This document shows positions 42,199 to 51,652 of a stretch of 64,000 nucleotides of DNA, one piece after another. The stretch is taken from assembly GCA_037133475.1 (NCBI GenBank), contig JBAXOB010000004.1, positions 1 through 64,000 on the forward strand, written 5' to 3'. Each line of letters opens with the position of its first letter. The first letter of the stretch is position 1. The position numbers and the translations under genes are program-made. The notes below the pieces were generated by a model. The model searched no databases. It was not told the DNA's origin and worked only from the letters and a program-made list of their open reading frames with translations. This DNA is from CAIVAT01 sp037133475. Lineage in GTDB: Bacteria > Bacteroidota > Bacteroidia > Bacteroidales > FEN-979.

Positions 42199-44004
42199 AT
42201 GAGAAAAGAGTCTTTACGATTTTTTGCCTTTTTAATCGGCACCCTGGTTTTCTCGGTTGCCTTCACTTCCGGAGTTTTTGCGCATTCCAACGGCGCCCCT
42301 GCAGGTTATACAGGATCGCCCGGCGACGGTCAGAATTGTACGAGTTGCCATGGTGGTTCAGCGGTGAATGTTACCGGCTGGATTACCACCAACGTCCCGG
42401 CCCAGGGTTATACTGCCGGTACGACCTATACGATCACCGTGGTAGCGACGGGAACCGGGAAGAAGGGTTTTGAAGTTTCACCCCAGAGCGTAACGGGAAC
42501 CCAGCTGGGTACACTGGCCGCCGGTACAGGCAGCAAGCTTGTCGGAGGGACAAAGTATGTAACCCACAGCGCTGCCGGCGCATCTTCGGGCACGTCGACC
42601 TGGATTTTTTCATGGACGGCGCCTGCCGCAGGTACCGGTCCTGTTCATCTTTATATGGCAGCGGTTGTTTCACAGCCGAATACAAAACTGGAAAATATCG
42701 TTGTCAATGAGTATTCCGCACTGCCTTTGGCCGTCGTTGCATCGGCAACCCCCTCCACCATCGTCCAGGGCAACTCATCACAACTGAATGCCACAGCATC
42801 GGGAGGCACCGGCACCTATACCTATTCGTGGACCTCGGTTCCCGCCGGATTTACCTCCGCCATCCAAAACCCGGTGGTTACGCCATCCGTAACCACGCAG
42901 TACAATGTCACGGTCAGCGACGGCAGTGGATCAGCCAATGGCAGCACCACCGTAACGGTTAACATTCCTGCACCGCTAACGGTAATCGCCACCGCAAGCC
43001 CGACCGCCATCACCTCCGGCCAGACCTCACAATTAAATGCCATCGCATCCGGCGGATCGGGCACTTACAGCTATTCCTGGACTTCACAGCCTGCAGGTTT
43101 TACCTCCGGTGCCCAGAGCCCGACTTGTCAGCCGACGGTAACCACCAAGTACCTGGTAAATGTAAATGACGGAAGCCAGACCAAGAAGGATTCGGTTACT
43201 GTAACCGTATCTGCGGCGCCCCTCACCGCAACAGCCTCTGCAAACCCATCGACCATTTGTTCCGGCCAGACATCGCAGCTCAATGTTTTTCCCGTAGGCG
43301 GCACTGGAACCTATACCTATGCATGGACATCCGTTCCGGCAGGTTTTACCTCCACCCTTCCCAACCCGGTGGTTTCCCCAACCGTTGCAACACAATATTA
43401 TGTTCATGTCACCGATGGCACCCAATCCGCCGATCCATCCACCAATGTAACCGTGAATCAGCCTGCCGCAGCCACTGCCGGGAATGATACCACCTGCGCC
43501 TATGCAACCACACAGGTTCCCCTGCACGGCACCGCTTCAAATTATACTTCGGTACTCTGGACCACATCAGGTACCGGTACTTTCAGCGCTGCAACAGCGC
43601 TCAGCGGTGTTTACTATCCGAGTGTGGCAGATAAAACCGGCAGCAACATCACCCTCACCCTTACCGCCGCTGCCCTGTCGCCCTGTTCCACCCCAGCCGT
43701 CAGTGTCAGGCATATCCATTTTGATGGTCCGACCGGGATTGCTGACATGCAGAATGTGATTGATCTTACCATCTCCCCAAACCCCTCCACCGGACTGTTT
43801 TCAATCCGTATCAGCGGTTCTGAAGGAAAAGATGCCAGCATCCTGATCACCGACATGCAGGGAAAAAGGATCATGCAGAATACCTTTAACAGCGCCTCGC
43901 CCGAGCCGCAGCAGATCGACATGACCGGGTATCCCAAAGGGATTTACCTGGTCAGAATCCAGACAGATAAGGAATCCCGCGTACGGAAACTCGTTATTGA
44001 TTAA
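42199..44004 (+). CDS. Secreted CxxCH-containing protein with Ig-like repeats and T9SS sorting domain, copy 1
   Basis: The 601-residue protein has a signal peptide ending near VFAHS. A Bacteroidota 'choice-of-anchor V'-type domain follows, containing GYTGSPGDGQNCTSCHGGSA with a c-haem-like CxxCH (Cys47-Cys50-His51). Then come repeated Ig/PKD-like modules, each with a SGGTGTYTYSWTS pattern (about 190-460), and a type A T9SS C-terminal domain (ISPNPSTGLFSIRI … GYPKGIYLVRIQTD). Whether the motif binds haem is unproven; no other haem motif is present. The paralogue follows directly, so the pair is a tandem duplication. The ATG at 42199 follows the -7 box by 50 bases; the upstream in-frame extension is not coding. 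Confidence 0.85.
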   Translation: MRKESLRFFAFLIGTLVFSVAFTSGVFAHSNGAPAGYTGSPGDGQNCTSCHGGSAVNVTGWITTNVPAQGYTAGTTYTITVVATGTGKKGFEVSPQSVTGTQLGTLAAGTGSKLVGGTKYVTHSAAGASSGTSTWIFSWTAPAAGTGPVHLYMAAVVSQPNTKLENIVVNEYSALPLAVVASATPSTIVQGNSSQLNATASGGTGTYTYSWTSVPAGFTSAIQNPVVTPSVTTQYNVTVSDGSGSANGSTTVTVNIPAPLTVIATASPTAITSGQTSQLNAIASGGSGTYSYSWTSQPAGFTSGAQSPTCQPTVTTKYLVNVNDGSQTKKDSVTVTVSAAPLTATASANPSTICSGQTSQLNVFPVGGTGTYTYAWTSVPAGFTSTLPNPVVSPTVATQYYVHVTDGTQSADPSTNVTVNQPAAATAGNDTTCAYATTQVPLHGTASNYTSVLWTTSGTGTFSAATALSGVYYPSVADKTGSNITLTLTAAALSPCSTPAVSVRHIHFDGPTGIADMQNVIDLTISPNPSTGLFSIRISGSEGKDASILITDMQGKRIMQNTFNSASPEPQQIDMTGYPKGIYLVRIQTDKESRVRKLVID

Positions 44005-44040
44005 TACCGCCATATTCAGCCTATAGCATTCAGGCTTACA

Positions 44041-44074
44041 AATACCCTGCAGTCCGCTGCGGGGTATTTTTTTA
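44041..44074 (+). terminator. Intrinsic terminator of CxxCH gene copy 1
   Basis: AATACCCTGCAG (44041-44052) pairs with CTGCGGGGTATT (44057-44068) with a single mismatch and a 4-base loop, followed by a T-run. Confidence 0.8.
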
Positions 44075-44300
44075 TCCATTTCCCTCCTCCCGGGCATTTC
44101 CAAATCCATATTCCCTTACAACCGGCAATCCTGCCATTGCTGCTAATTACCCTTTATCCTGCCTCCTCACGCCATATGCGGTTACTGTGAAATCTTTATC
44201 AGAAACCAGGTTTTACAGGGAACCTGATGTCAGAACCCGGTCTTTTAACAGCGGTCTGAAATTTAGATTAACTCTAAACAGACGCCCTGATCCCGCGACA

Positions 44301-44388
44301 GATATGACATGTGCACCATATGTATTATGTATTGCCATGATTGTGAATAAAATAACAATGAAACATGTTGTAAAATCACATATTTTTG
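44301..44388 (+). promoter_or_regulatory. Conserved upstream region with dyad operator and -7 box, copy 2
   Basis: Aligned base for base with 42061-42148. It keeps the -7 box TATTTTTG (44381-44388), the inverted repeat core ATTGT-N10-ACAAT (44340-44344, 44355-44359) and the GTGCACCATAT block. The outer arm bases of the dyad have diverged, which suggests that the 5-bp core matters most. Confidence 0.65.
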
Positions 44389-44441
44389 TTAAACAATTAA
44401 CAATTAAACCCACTTAATGTCAAACGAAATCTGATCTGTTT

Positions 44442-46244
44442 ATGAAAAAAGAGGCCTTACGATTTTTTGCAATGATGATGGTGACCCTCCTTGTGAGCGT
44501 TATCTTTACGACCCCTGTTTTTGCGCACTCAAGCGGTGCCCCATCAGGTTATACGGGATCGCCGGGCGACGGCCATAACTGCGTCAGTTGCCACGGAGGA
44601 TCGGCCGTCACAGTAAGTGGCTGGATCACCTCCAATATCCCGCCTACCGGTTATGTTGGCGGCACCTCCTATACCGTTACGGTCACCGCTACGGGAACCG
44701 GCAAGAAGGGATTTGAATTGTCCCCGCAGAATGCAACGGGAACCCAGCTCGGTGTTTTGGCGGCCGGGACGGGCAGCAAACTGGTTGGCGGAACAAAATA
44801 TGTAACCCACACTTCAGCAGGCGCCTCTTCAGGAACCTCATCATGGTCGTTCACGTGGACCGCACCGGTAGCTGGTACGGGAAATGTGATCCTCTATGCT
44901 GCCATCACGGTAGGTGAACCCAATACCAAGCTGGAAAACATCACCATCCAGGAGAACCTCGTCCTTCCGCTTGCAGTTGTCGCCACGGCAACGCCGTCAA
45001 CCATAAACCAGGGCGGGTCTTCACAATTACATGCCGCCCCATCGGGAGGCACTGGCACCTATACCTACTCATGGTCCTCCTCACCGGCCGGATTCAGTTC
45101 AACCCAGCAAAGTCCCGTTGTGTACCCGGCGGTCACCACACAATACACGGTGACGGTCAGCGACGGTTCCGGCACAGCCCAGGGAAATACCACGGTTACC
45201 GTGAACATCCCTGCTCCCCTCACGGTTATTGCAACCGCGAATCCAACCTCGATTACTACCGGCCAGTCATCCCAGTTGAATGCGATCGCATCGGGAGGCA
45301 CCGGGGTCTATACCTATGCATGGACGTCTCAACCAGCCGGTTTTACCTCCGGGGCACAAAGCCCTACCGTTCAACCTATGGTCACCACAAAATACCTGGT
45401 CAATGTGAACGATGGCAGTTCAACAAAAAAAGATTCCGTGACAGTCACCGTATCCCTGGTTCCCCTTACTGCAACGGCCAGTGCCATCCCTTCTCTTATC
45501 TGTGCCGGGCAAACCGCACAGCTTAATGTTTATCCTGCAGGCGGAACCGGAAATTACAGCTATTCCTGGACCTCGGTCCCTGCCGGGTTTACCTCCACGC
45601 TGCAAAACCCGGTTGTTTCTCCGGTAGTAGCCACCCAGTATAATGTACACGTTACGGATGGATCCCTGTTTGCCGACGCTTTTGCCAATGTGGCCATCAA
45701 TGAACCGGCAACCGCAGCCGCAGGAACCGACACCATTTGTCCCTATGTTACGACCCAGGTTCCTTACAACGGCACTGCCGCCCACTATTCAGCCATTCTC
45801 TGGACCACTTCAGGATCGGGCACCTTCAGCGATGCAACCATGCTTTCGGGACATTATTTTCCCAGCACCGCCGATAAAACAGCAGGCAACATCACCCTAA
45901 CCTTGACGGCTTCGGCTCAAAACCCCTGCACCACCGCTGCCGTCAGTACCCGTCATATTCATTTTGACGGTCCTTCTGGCCTGGCTGATCTACAAAACGG
46001 GATGAGGCTGGTCATCACGCCAAACCCGTCATCGGGAGTATTTACACTGAAATATAACGGACAACCCGTAAATGAAGCAATGGTTGTTATTACGGACATG
46101 CAGGGAAAAAAGATGCTGCAGCAATCCTGCAACTTCTCCTCCATTTCCGGGAAGATCGATATGACCGGCTTTCCCAAAGGACTTTACCTGGTAAAGGTGC
46201 AAACTGAAAAGGAGACAACAGTTCAGAAACTGGTGATCGAATAG
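44442..46244 (+). CDS. Secreted CxxCH-containing protein with Ig-like repeats and T9SS sorting domain, copy 2
   Basis: A 600-residue paralogue of the preceding gene with the same architecture: signal peptide, GYTGSPGDGHNCVSCHGGSA (Cys47, Cys50, His51 in identical positions), Ig/PKD-like repeats (SGGTGTYTYSWSS, SGGTGVYTYAWTS, AGGTGNYSYSWTS), and a T9SS type A domain (ITPNPSSGVFTLKY … GFPKGLYLVKVQTE). It has its own promoter and a strong terminator, so the two copies are separate transcription units under apparently the same regulator. Divergence is spread evenly, which argues against a very recent copy. Confidence 0.85.
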   Translation: MKKEALRFFAMMMVTLLVSVIFTTPVFAHSSGAPSGYTGSPGDGHNCVSCHGGSAVTVSGWITSNIPPTGYVGGTSYTVTVTATGTGKKGFELSPQNATGTQLGVLAAGTGSKLVGGTKYVTHTSAGASSGTSSWSFTWTAPVAGTGNVILYAAITVGEPNTKLENITIQENLVLPLAVVATATPSTINQGGSSQLHAAPSGGTGTYTYSWSSSPAGFSSTQQSPVVYPAVTTQYTVTVSDGSGTAQGNTTVTVNIPAPLTVIATANPTSITTGQSSQLNAIASGGTGVYTYAWTSQPAGFTSGAQSPTVQPMVTTKYLVNVNDGSSTKKDSVTVTVSLVPLTATASAIPSLICAGQTAQLNVYPAGGTGNYSYSWTSVPAGFTSTLQNPVVSPVVATQYNVHVTDGSLFADAFANVAINEPATAAAGTDTICPYVTTQVPYNGTAAHYSAILWTTSGSGTFSDATMLSGHYFPSTADKTAGNITLTLTASAQNPCTTAAVSTRHIHFDGPSGLADLQNGMRLVITPNPSSGVFTLKYNGQPVNEAMVVITDMQGKKMLQQSCNFSSISGKIDMTGFPKGLYLVKVQTEKETTVQKLVIE

Positions 46245-46282
46245 TTCGCACGGAAACCCAGGCTGAATGTGGAATCCGTTAA

Positions 46283-46322
46283 GGAGGCTGTCTTTTGCAA
46301 AGAAGACAGCCTCCTTTTTTTT
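46283..46322 (+). terminator. Strong intrinsic terminator after CxxCH gene copy 2
   Basis: GGAGGCTGTCTT (46283-46294) and AAGACAGCCTCC (46303-46314) form a perfect 12-bp stem with an 8-base loop, followed by eight T. Confidence 0.93.
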
Positions 46323-46418
46323 CCATCATTTGCCCCGGGGTATTGCAACCCATCGATTGTTCCGGTCTGCATGAATTAACCGTAACTTTACACCGTTAAC
46401 CAATTACAAAAATCAACT

Positions 46419-46841
46419 ATGAAAAGTTCAGTGGAAACTTCCTGGAAAGGGAATATGATGTTCGACGCCACGGTGAGCGGGCATCATGTGATTATGGACG
46501 CCCATCCTGCCGCAGGCGGAGAGGATAAGGGCTCGCGTCCGAAGGAGCTGATGCTTGCCTCCATTGCCGGGTGCAGTGGCATGGATGTCGTTTCAATATT
46601 AAAAAAAATGCGGGTTGAATTTGCCTCGCTGGATATCAGGGTATCGGCCGACGTTACCGAGGAGCATCCAAAACATTATGAAAACATGCATCTTGTTTTT
46701 GAATTTTCGGGCAAGGATCTCGATATGGCGCAGCTGAACAAGGCAGTGCAACTCTCCCAGGAGCGGTATTGCGGCGTTGCCTATGTTTATAAAAAAGCGA
46801 TGGTGGTTACCTGGGAGGTTTTGGTTAAACCGGAGGCGTAA
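46419..46841 (+). CDS. OsmC/Ohr-family protein
   Basis: A 140-residue OsmC-fold peroxidase-type protein. It has the two redox cysteines in LASIAGCSGMDVV (Cys52) and SQERYCGVAYVY (Cys118), the usual spacing. It probably reduces organic hydroperoxides or other small electrophiles. The Cys118 context (QERYC) is that of the YhfA-like branch rather than Ohr. It overlaps the convergent kinase gene by 17 bp. Confidence 0.9.
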   Translation: MKSSVETSWKGNMMFDATVSGHHVIMDAHPAAGGEDKGSRPKELMLASIAGCSGMDVVSILKKMRVEFASLDIRVSADVTEEHPKHYENMHLVFEFSGKDLDMAQLNKAVQLSQERYCGVAYVYKKAMVVTWEVLVKPEA

Positions 46842-48003
46842 GAGGGACTGCAAATTTACCGGGAATCGTAAAGGAAAACACCGTACCTTTTCCCTCCTCG
46901 CTTTCCACCCGCAGTTCCCCCCCGTGTTTTTCAATAAAATCCTTGCAGAGGATCAGGCCGAGCCCTGTGCTGGGTTCGTCTCCCGTGCCCCTTCTGTTTG
47001 TCTGGACATCAAGCCTGAACAAATTATCCATCAGCTGACGGCTCATGCCAATACCGGTATCCCTGATGGAAATCTTAACCGGACTGCCGGGCACTGACTC
47101 CACGGAAATGGTCACTCTCCCGCCGGGTTCGGTAAATTTTACCGCGTTGGAAACCAGGTTCCTGACAACGGTTTCCAGCATATGAATATCAGCCTCCACC
47201 TCGGTTTCCTCAGGGATGTCGTAACAAAGCTCAATATTTTTCTGCTTTGCAGGGTCAAGGATCAAGGATGTACATTCCATCACCTGGGGTTTCAACCGTA
47301 TGGTTTCAGTATTAAAATTCGTTATCCCCCTTTGCAGCATCGACCATTCCAGAAGGTTTTCAAGCAGCCGGTATATGTTGACTGCCGATTTTCTCATATG
47401 CTGGGCAATATTGTCAAGGTCATCGGGCGACATGGTGGGCAGCTCTTCTACCATCATTTCCGTAAAGCCCAGGAATGCGTTGAAGGGGTTCCGCAGGTCG
47501 TGTGCTATGATGGAGAAAAATTTATCCTTTTCGGCAATCAGCTCCCGCAGCTGCTGGAACTGGAGGGCAATCTGATCCTCCATCAGCTTTTTCTCACGCA
47601 GAGATTCAATCAGGTTATTGAATGCAACTGAAAATTCACCCAAAAATCTGACCTTTTGGTTAAAGTCCCCCTTGACAATTTGTTGCATTTGCCAGGTCAG
47701 GTGGTTCAGGTTCGAGTGAACCTGTTTATATTGGGCGATCAGGTAATTTTCATGCAGGAGGTCGCCGGGAGGAGGAACCGCAAGATTGCCGCTGGCCAGG
47801 GCTGTGACAAACCCGGCACCATCGTGGTATTGACGGATGAATTTTGTAAGATTCTGAAAAAATTCGGGTCCTTCAGGCTGTTCCGACAACACCGGTTCGA
47901 GTTTGCCCGCCAGGCCGGCGGCAGCATCCAGTTTACCTGAAATGAGATTTTTGATAACCTGGTTCAGCGTTCCCAGTATGTTTTGTTCCATGTCAGACAT
48001 CAT
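46825..48003 (-). CDS. Soluble sensor histidine kinase
   Basis: A 392-residue kinase without membrane helices. The N-terminal region (about 1-140) is helical and may relay signals. A dimerisation helix with FFSIIAHDLRNPFNAFLGF (His168) and an HATPase domain (VVRNLVSNAVKFTEPGG, IRDTGIGMSRQLMDNLF, STGLGLILCKDFIEKHGG) follow. It has no receiver or output domain. It is encoded 6 bp downstream of a V4R-domain protein on the same strand, so the V4R protein probably supplies the ligand signal. A cognate regulator was not seen adjacent. Confidence 0.85.
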   Translation of the reverse strand: MMSDMEQNILGTLNQVIKNLISGKLDAAAGLAGKLEPVLSEQPEGPEFFQNLTKFIRQYHDGAGFVTALASGNLAVPPPGDLLHENYLIAQYKQVHSNLNHLTWQMQQIVKGDFNQKVRFLGEFSVAFNNLIESLREKKLMEDQIALQFQQLRELIAEKDKFFSIIAHDLRNPFNAFLGFTEMMVEELPTMSPDDLDNIAQHMRKSAVNIYRLLENLLEWSMLQRGITNFNTETIRLKPQVMECTSLILDPAKQKNIELCYDIPEETEVEADIHMLETVVRNLVSNAVKFTEPGGRVTISVESVPGSPVKISIRDTGIGMSRQLMDNLFRLDVQTNRRGTGDEPSTGLGLILCKDFIEKHGGELRVESEEGKGTVFSFTIPGKFAVPLTPPV

Positions 48004-48009
48004 GAAGGA

Positions 48010-48534
48010 TTAGTGACTGACGTGATCAACTTCAAAGCGGCAGGTGCGTTCTCCGGTACCCCAGCAGTCAACCTCCCTGACCTTAAAATGCTGCCCGGTA
48101 TAGGCATGCATGATCCCTGCAAGAAAGCCTTCGTCATAATCGCAAAAAGCAACGCCGCTGTAAGGAAGCCCGGAACAATCTAGGTCTTCGGATACCGTGA
48201 AGACAAAAGATAGTTTTTCCATTTCAGCCTTCTCAACCCGGAGTATGCCCATGCCGAATTTTTCGAGCGTTTCGGCTAAAACGGCAATAAAACCATCGAA
48301 ACCAAGTGTCAGATCCAGGGCATTCTTACAAAATTCCGATCCGGCTTTGAATCCTGACTCTACAAACATTTCATTTGTTTTTTCAGGTCCCATGTGCTTT
48401 TCGAGTACATCACGCATTGTATACTGCATAAGCCGGTATACCAGCACATGCGTGGAGGTTCCCAGGTTAGGTCTTCCCATCTCGATATCACCGAGGTCAC
48501 TCCATATAAAGTTATACTTTGAATTTGTCCCCAT
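48010..48534 (-). CDS. V4R (4-vinyl reductase) domain sensor protein
   Basis: A 174-residue stand-alone V4R domain: FVESGFKAGSEFCKNAL, GMGILRVEKAEMEK, YDEGFLAGIMHAYTGQHFKVREVDCWGTGERTCRFEV. V4R domains bind small hydrophobic ligands in regulators such as XylR/DmpR and also occur with bacteriochlorophyll synthesis and archaeal proteins. Cys residues in the last motif (VDCWGTGERTC) are at the usual ligand or metal positions. It is separated from the kinase gene by 6 bp and preceded by a minus-strand -7 box TAACTTTG (48551-48558). The ligand is unknown. Confidence 0.82.
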   Translation of the reverse strand: MGTNSKYNFIWSDLGDIEMGRPNLGTSTHVLVYRLMQYTMRDVLEKHMGPEKTNEMFVESGFKAGSEFCKNALDLTLGFDGFIAVLAETLEKFGMGILRVEKAEMEKLSFVFTVSEDLDCSGLPYSGVAFCDYDEGFLAGIMHAYTGQHFKVREVDCWGTGERTCRFEVDHVSH

Positions 48535-48844
48535 GGTCAGGTTGTTTTTACAAAGTTAAGAAAATTAAACCGAAGAAGGTTGATTGCCCGTTACCAGGAG
48601 GCGGTTCTTTAACCATTTTCCCCGTATTCCGCTGGCATAAAGGAACAGCAAAAATTATGCCCTGTTTTTCCCGATCCGCTTTCAACAGGGTATTGAACTG
48701 GTTTTTTCGGGAAAAGAACAATGGAAAAAACGGTACAGGACATACAACAGGCCGGTTGCCGGGTTTCCCGGTTTGTCGCAAAAAATAAAACAAGCGCCCC
48801 CGCCTGATATGTCGTACCTTTGTATTATCGTTAATATCAGATCA
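48535..48844. other. Divergent intergenic region between V4R and desaturase genes
   Basis: No gene is seen. It contains a minus-strand -7 box TAACTTTG (48551-48558) serving the V4R-kinase pair, and a plus-strand -7 box TACCTTTG (48815-48822) serving the desaturase gene, 23 bases before its ATG. No shared operator was found by eye. Confidence 0.6.
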
Positions 48845-49855
48845 ATGAATTTTAATAATCCAAATATCCCACCCCGCGACAACTCCTGGATCAGGGTTGT
48901 CAGGCAATACAATCAACCTGACCCGGTAAAAAGCTGGGTGCAGTTTTCCACCAATCTTTTCCTCTATTTTACAGGATGGATCCTGATGGTTTTCTCCCTG
49001 AAGCTATCTTACTGGCTCACCCTGGGGCTGGCCATTCCCACAGCGGGAATTTTAGTCCGGCTGTTTATCATATACCACGACTGCGGCCATGGTTCCTTTT
49101 TCAGATCGGAAAGGATCAGTGATGCGGTTGGGCTTTTCATCGGGATACTGACCTTCACACCCTATTATCACTGGTCGAAAAACCATGAGATTCATCACGA
49201 TACGGCCGGCAACCTTGACAAACGGGGGGTGGGCGATGTGTGGACCATGACGGTTGAAGAATACAGGGAAAGCAAGCCTTGGGGGAAAATCGTCTACCGG
49301 TTTTACAGGCATCCCCTTACCATGTTTTTAATAGGTGCGCCATTTGTCTTCATTATCGGCAACCGGTTTACAAAAAAGGAGATGAACAGAAAGAGCCGGC
49401 TCAGTGTTTATCTCACCAATGCGGGACTGGCGATTGTTGCCACCTCCATCTGCCTGCTGATTGGCACAAAGGCCTTCATCCTCATCCAGCTGCCCGTCAT
49501 CTCGATCGCCGGTTTCTTCGGGTTCTGGCTTTTTTATGTCCAGCACCAGTTTGATCCGCCCTATTGGGCGAGAAAGGAGGCTTGGGACTATCAGAAGGTG
49601 GCGCTGGAGGGGAGTTCCTTTTACAAGCTCCCCAGGATCCTGCAATATTTTTCGGGCAATATCGGATTTCATCACATCCATCATCTGAGCCCCATGATCC
49701 CCAATTACAACCTGTCGCGGTGTCACCGGGAAAACCCGCTCTTCAGCAAAATAAAACCCCTGACGGTCAGGGAGAGTTTCAGCACCCTCAGCCTGCGCCT
49801 GTATGATGAAGAGACCAGGGAACTGATCAGTTTCCGGACACTGAAATCCAGGTAA
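48845..49855 (+). CDS. Membrane fatty-acid desaturase
   Basis: The 336-residue protein has four membrane helices and the three His boxes of the integral-membrane desaturases: HDCGH (78-82), HEIHH (114-118) and HHIHH (near 283). These bind a di-iron centre. Such enzymes are O2-dependent, which is noteworthy in an otherwise anaerobe-looking window and suggests microaerobic exposure. The pattern is of the acyl-lipid desaturase (delta-12/omega-3-like) class. The start at 48845 follows a TACCTTTG -7 box by 23 bases; an upstream extension is not coding. Confidence 0.88.
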   Translation: MNFNNPNIPPRDNSWIRVVRQYNQPDPVKSWVQFSTNLFLYFTGWILMVFSLKLSYWLTLGLAIPTAGILVRLFIIYHDCGHGSFFRSERISDAVGLFIGILTFTPYYHWSKNHEIHHDTAGNLDKRGVGDVWTMTVEEYRESKPWGKIVYRFYRHPLTMFLIGAPFVFIIGNRFTKKEMNRKSRLSVYLTNAGLAIVATSICLLIGTKAFILIQLPVISIAGFFGFWLFYVQHQFDPPYWARKEAWDYQKVALEGSSFYKLPRILQYFSGNIGFHHIHHLSPMIPNYNLSRCHRENPLFSKIKPLTVRESFSTLSLRLYDEETRELISFRTLKSR

Positions 49856-49867
49856 ATTAACAGAAAT

Positions 49868-49881
49868 CCGGCTGCAGCCGG
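49868..49881. terminator. Palindromic hairpin between convergent genes
   Basis: CCGGCTGCAGCCGG is a perfect palindrome lying between the desaturase stop and the hybrid-kinase stop. It could act as a weak bidirectional terminator, but only modest U-rich sequence follows on the minus strand. Confidence 0.4.
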
Positions 49882-49899
49882 GAAGAAAAGACAAGATGG

Positions 49900-51651
49900 T
49901 TATTTCAGGAGGTTGTTTATCGCGGTGAGCAGCGATTCATGGGTAAAGGGCTTGCTCACATATTCATCCATGCCGGCCGCGAGATACTGCTCCCTGTCGC
50001 CTTTCATGGCATTGGCTGTAAGGGCAATTACGGGGGTATGACTGCCTGAAACCAATTCTGATTCCCTGATTTTTTTGGCAACCTGGTAACCGTCCATGAC
50101 AGGCATCTGGATGTCGAGAATGATCAGGTCGTACCGGTTCTGAGAAAATTTATCAAAGGCCTCCTGGCCATTTATGACAGGGTCAACCGAAAATCCCATC
50201 TTCCGCAGCTGAAAGTCGACAATACGCAGGTTAATCGGGTTATCCTCGGCTACCAGGACGTGTAAACCGGCAAAGGGTTGCAGGTGGGCAGGCGGTTGAA
50301 TCCCGGGTTTTTCAATTTTCGGGGCGGGAAGCTGGAAGGGCAGGGTGAACCAAAACAGGGAGCCCTCCCCGATTTTGCTTTGTACCCCGATTTCGCCACC
50401 CATCAGGTCGGTGAGTTTACGGCAGATAGAGAGGCCGAGCCCTGTCCCGGATGTAAGTTTTGAATTATCCTGCTTGATACGGGAAAAAACCTTGAACAGG
50501 GAATCCATTGCCTCCTCCGCAATCCCGACCCCTGAATCGGCCACCTCAAACCTCAGTGTTGCGCTGACAGCCGACTTGTCAGCGACCGAAACACGGATTT
50601 TGACCGAGCCCCTGTCGGTGAATTTGACGGCATTGTTCGACAGGTTAAGCAGTATTTGTCGCACACGCAGCGCATCACCAATAAGAACCTCGGGGATACC
50701 AGGTTGCATCGTAATCTCAAAATCAAGCAGTTTTTCCCGGGTTTTCAGGTTTACCACGAGGGAGATCTCGTTCAGTACACGCTGAAGAATGAACGGCTGG
50801 ACATCCAGCTTCATCTTCCCTGCTTCGATGGCGGAGAAGTCAAGCACGTCGTCGACTAAAACCAGGAGTCCTTCTGCCGAAGAGATGATACCTTTCAGCA
50901 AGTCCATCTGCTCCGCTGAGAGCGGTGTGTTTTTCAGGATATCGGAAAGCCCGAGGATCCCTGCCATCGGTGTGCGGAACTCATGCGACACGCTGGCGAT
51001 AAACTCATTTTTCGCCATGGTTCCTGCTTCGGCATGTTCTTTGGCGGTGCGTAATTCCTGCTCGTGCTGTTTTCGTTCGGTAATATCCCACGATATTCCG
51101 ATCAATCCGATGATCTCGTTATCCGTGTTCCGGATCGGGGCCATGTTGGTATTGACCCAAAACTGATGGTGGTTCCGCTCCACCTGTTCTTCAATATCGT
51201 AAAAGGCGGCTCCTTCTTGGATTACCTGGCGTTCCTTCTCATTGTAATCCTCGTTGTTATCGATTCCGAAAAGCTCCGCAGCATGCTTACCGATGATCTC
51301 CCCCGCAGGCACACCCACCAGTTCGGAAAAAGCCTTGTTAACAATCAGGTAATTGAGGTGTATGTCTTTAAAAAACACATACGCGGGAATGGTGGTGAGC
51401 AAGGTTGACAGCTCTTCGGCACGCACGCCCAACCGGTTGGAAACCTGTTTCAGATCGAACGAGGTCCTGGTCAACAGCGAGGAGAGGATGTTTTTTTCCT
51501 TTGTTGACCGTTGATATTTGAAGATAAACTTTTCCTGTTCCTCATTAATCTTCCTGAGTTCCTCCAGGATGAACTCCCGCTCACGCTCAAAGTCAACACC
51601 GGTTTTAATATTCCGGATAAGCTCGGCAAGGAATTCCACATTTTGCGACAT
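49900..51651 (-). CDS. Hybrid sensor histidine kinase with PAS and receiver domains
   Basis: A 583-residue soluble protein: helical N-terminus (1-75), a PAS domain (about 80-195, YVFFKDIHLNYLIVNKAFSELVG … GISWDITERK), HisKA with FIASVSHEFRTPMAGILGL (His223), HATPase (QILLNLSNNAVKFTDRG, DSGVGIAEEAMDSLFKVFSRI, GTGLGLSICRKLTDLMGG), and a C-terminal receiver with LDIQMPVMDG (Asp513) and YVSKPF. It is translated 1 bp after a FIST-domain protein gene on the same strand; FIST proteins are thought to detect small molecules and work with kinases. The pair is likely one sensory unit without a DNA-binding output nearby. Confidence 0.92.
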   Translation of the reverse strand: MSQNVEFLAELIRNIKTGVDFEREREFILEELRKINEEQEKFIFKYQRSTKEKNILSSLLTRTSFDLKQVSNRLGVRAEELSTLLTTIPAYVFFKDIHLNYLIVNKAFSELVGVPAGEIIGKHAAELFGIDNNEDYNEKERQVIQEGAAFYDIEEQVERNHHQFWVNTNMAPIRNTDNEIIGLIGISWDITERKQHEQELRTAKEHAEAGTMAKNEFIASVSHEFRTPMAGILGLSDILKNTPLSAEQMDLLKGIISSAEGLLVLVDDVLDFSAIEAGKMKLDVQPFILQRVLNEISLVVNLKTREKLLDFEITMQPGIPEVLIGDALRVRQILLNLSNNAVKFTDRGSVKIRVSVADKSAVSATLRFEVADSGVGIAEEAMDSLFKVFSRIKQDNSKLTSGTGLGLSICRKLTDLMGGEIGVQSKIGEGSLFWFTLPFQLPAPKIEKPGIQPPAHLQPFAGLHVLVAEDNPINLRIVDFQLRKMGFSVDPVINGQEAFDKFSQNRYDLIILDIQMPVMDGYQVAKKIRESELVSGSHTPVIALTANAMKGDREQYLAAGMDEYVSKPFTHESLLTAINNLLK

Positions 51652-51652
51652 G

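Larger units (their letters stand above)
44005..44441. other. Intergenic region between the tandem CxxCH genes
   Basis: Contains a terminator (44041-44074) and the second copy of the 88-bp upstream region (44301-44388). A 76-codon frame in it overlaps the operator and is not considered real. Confidence 0.6.

Noticed and set aside
44187..44417. 76-codon plus-strand frame upstream of the second CxxCH gene
   Set aside because: It covers the operator and the -7 box of the next gene, and the corresponding region upstream of copy 1 does not encode the same peptide.
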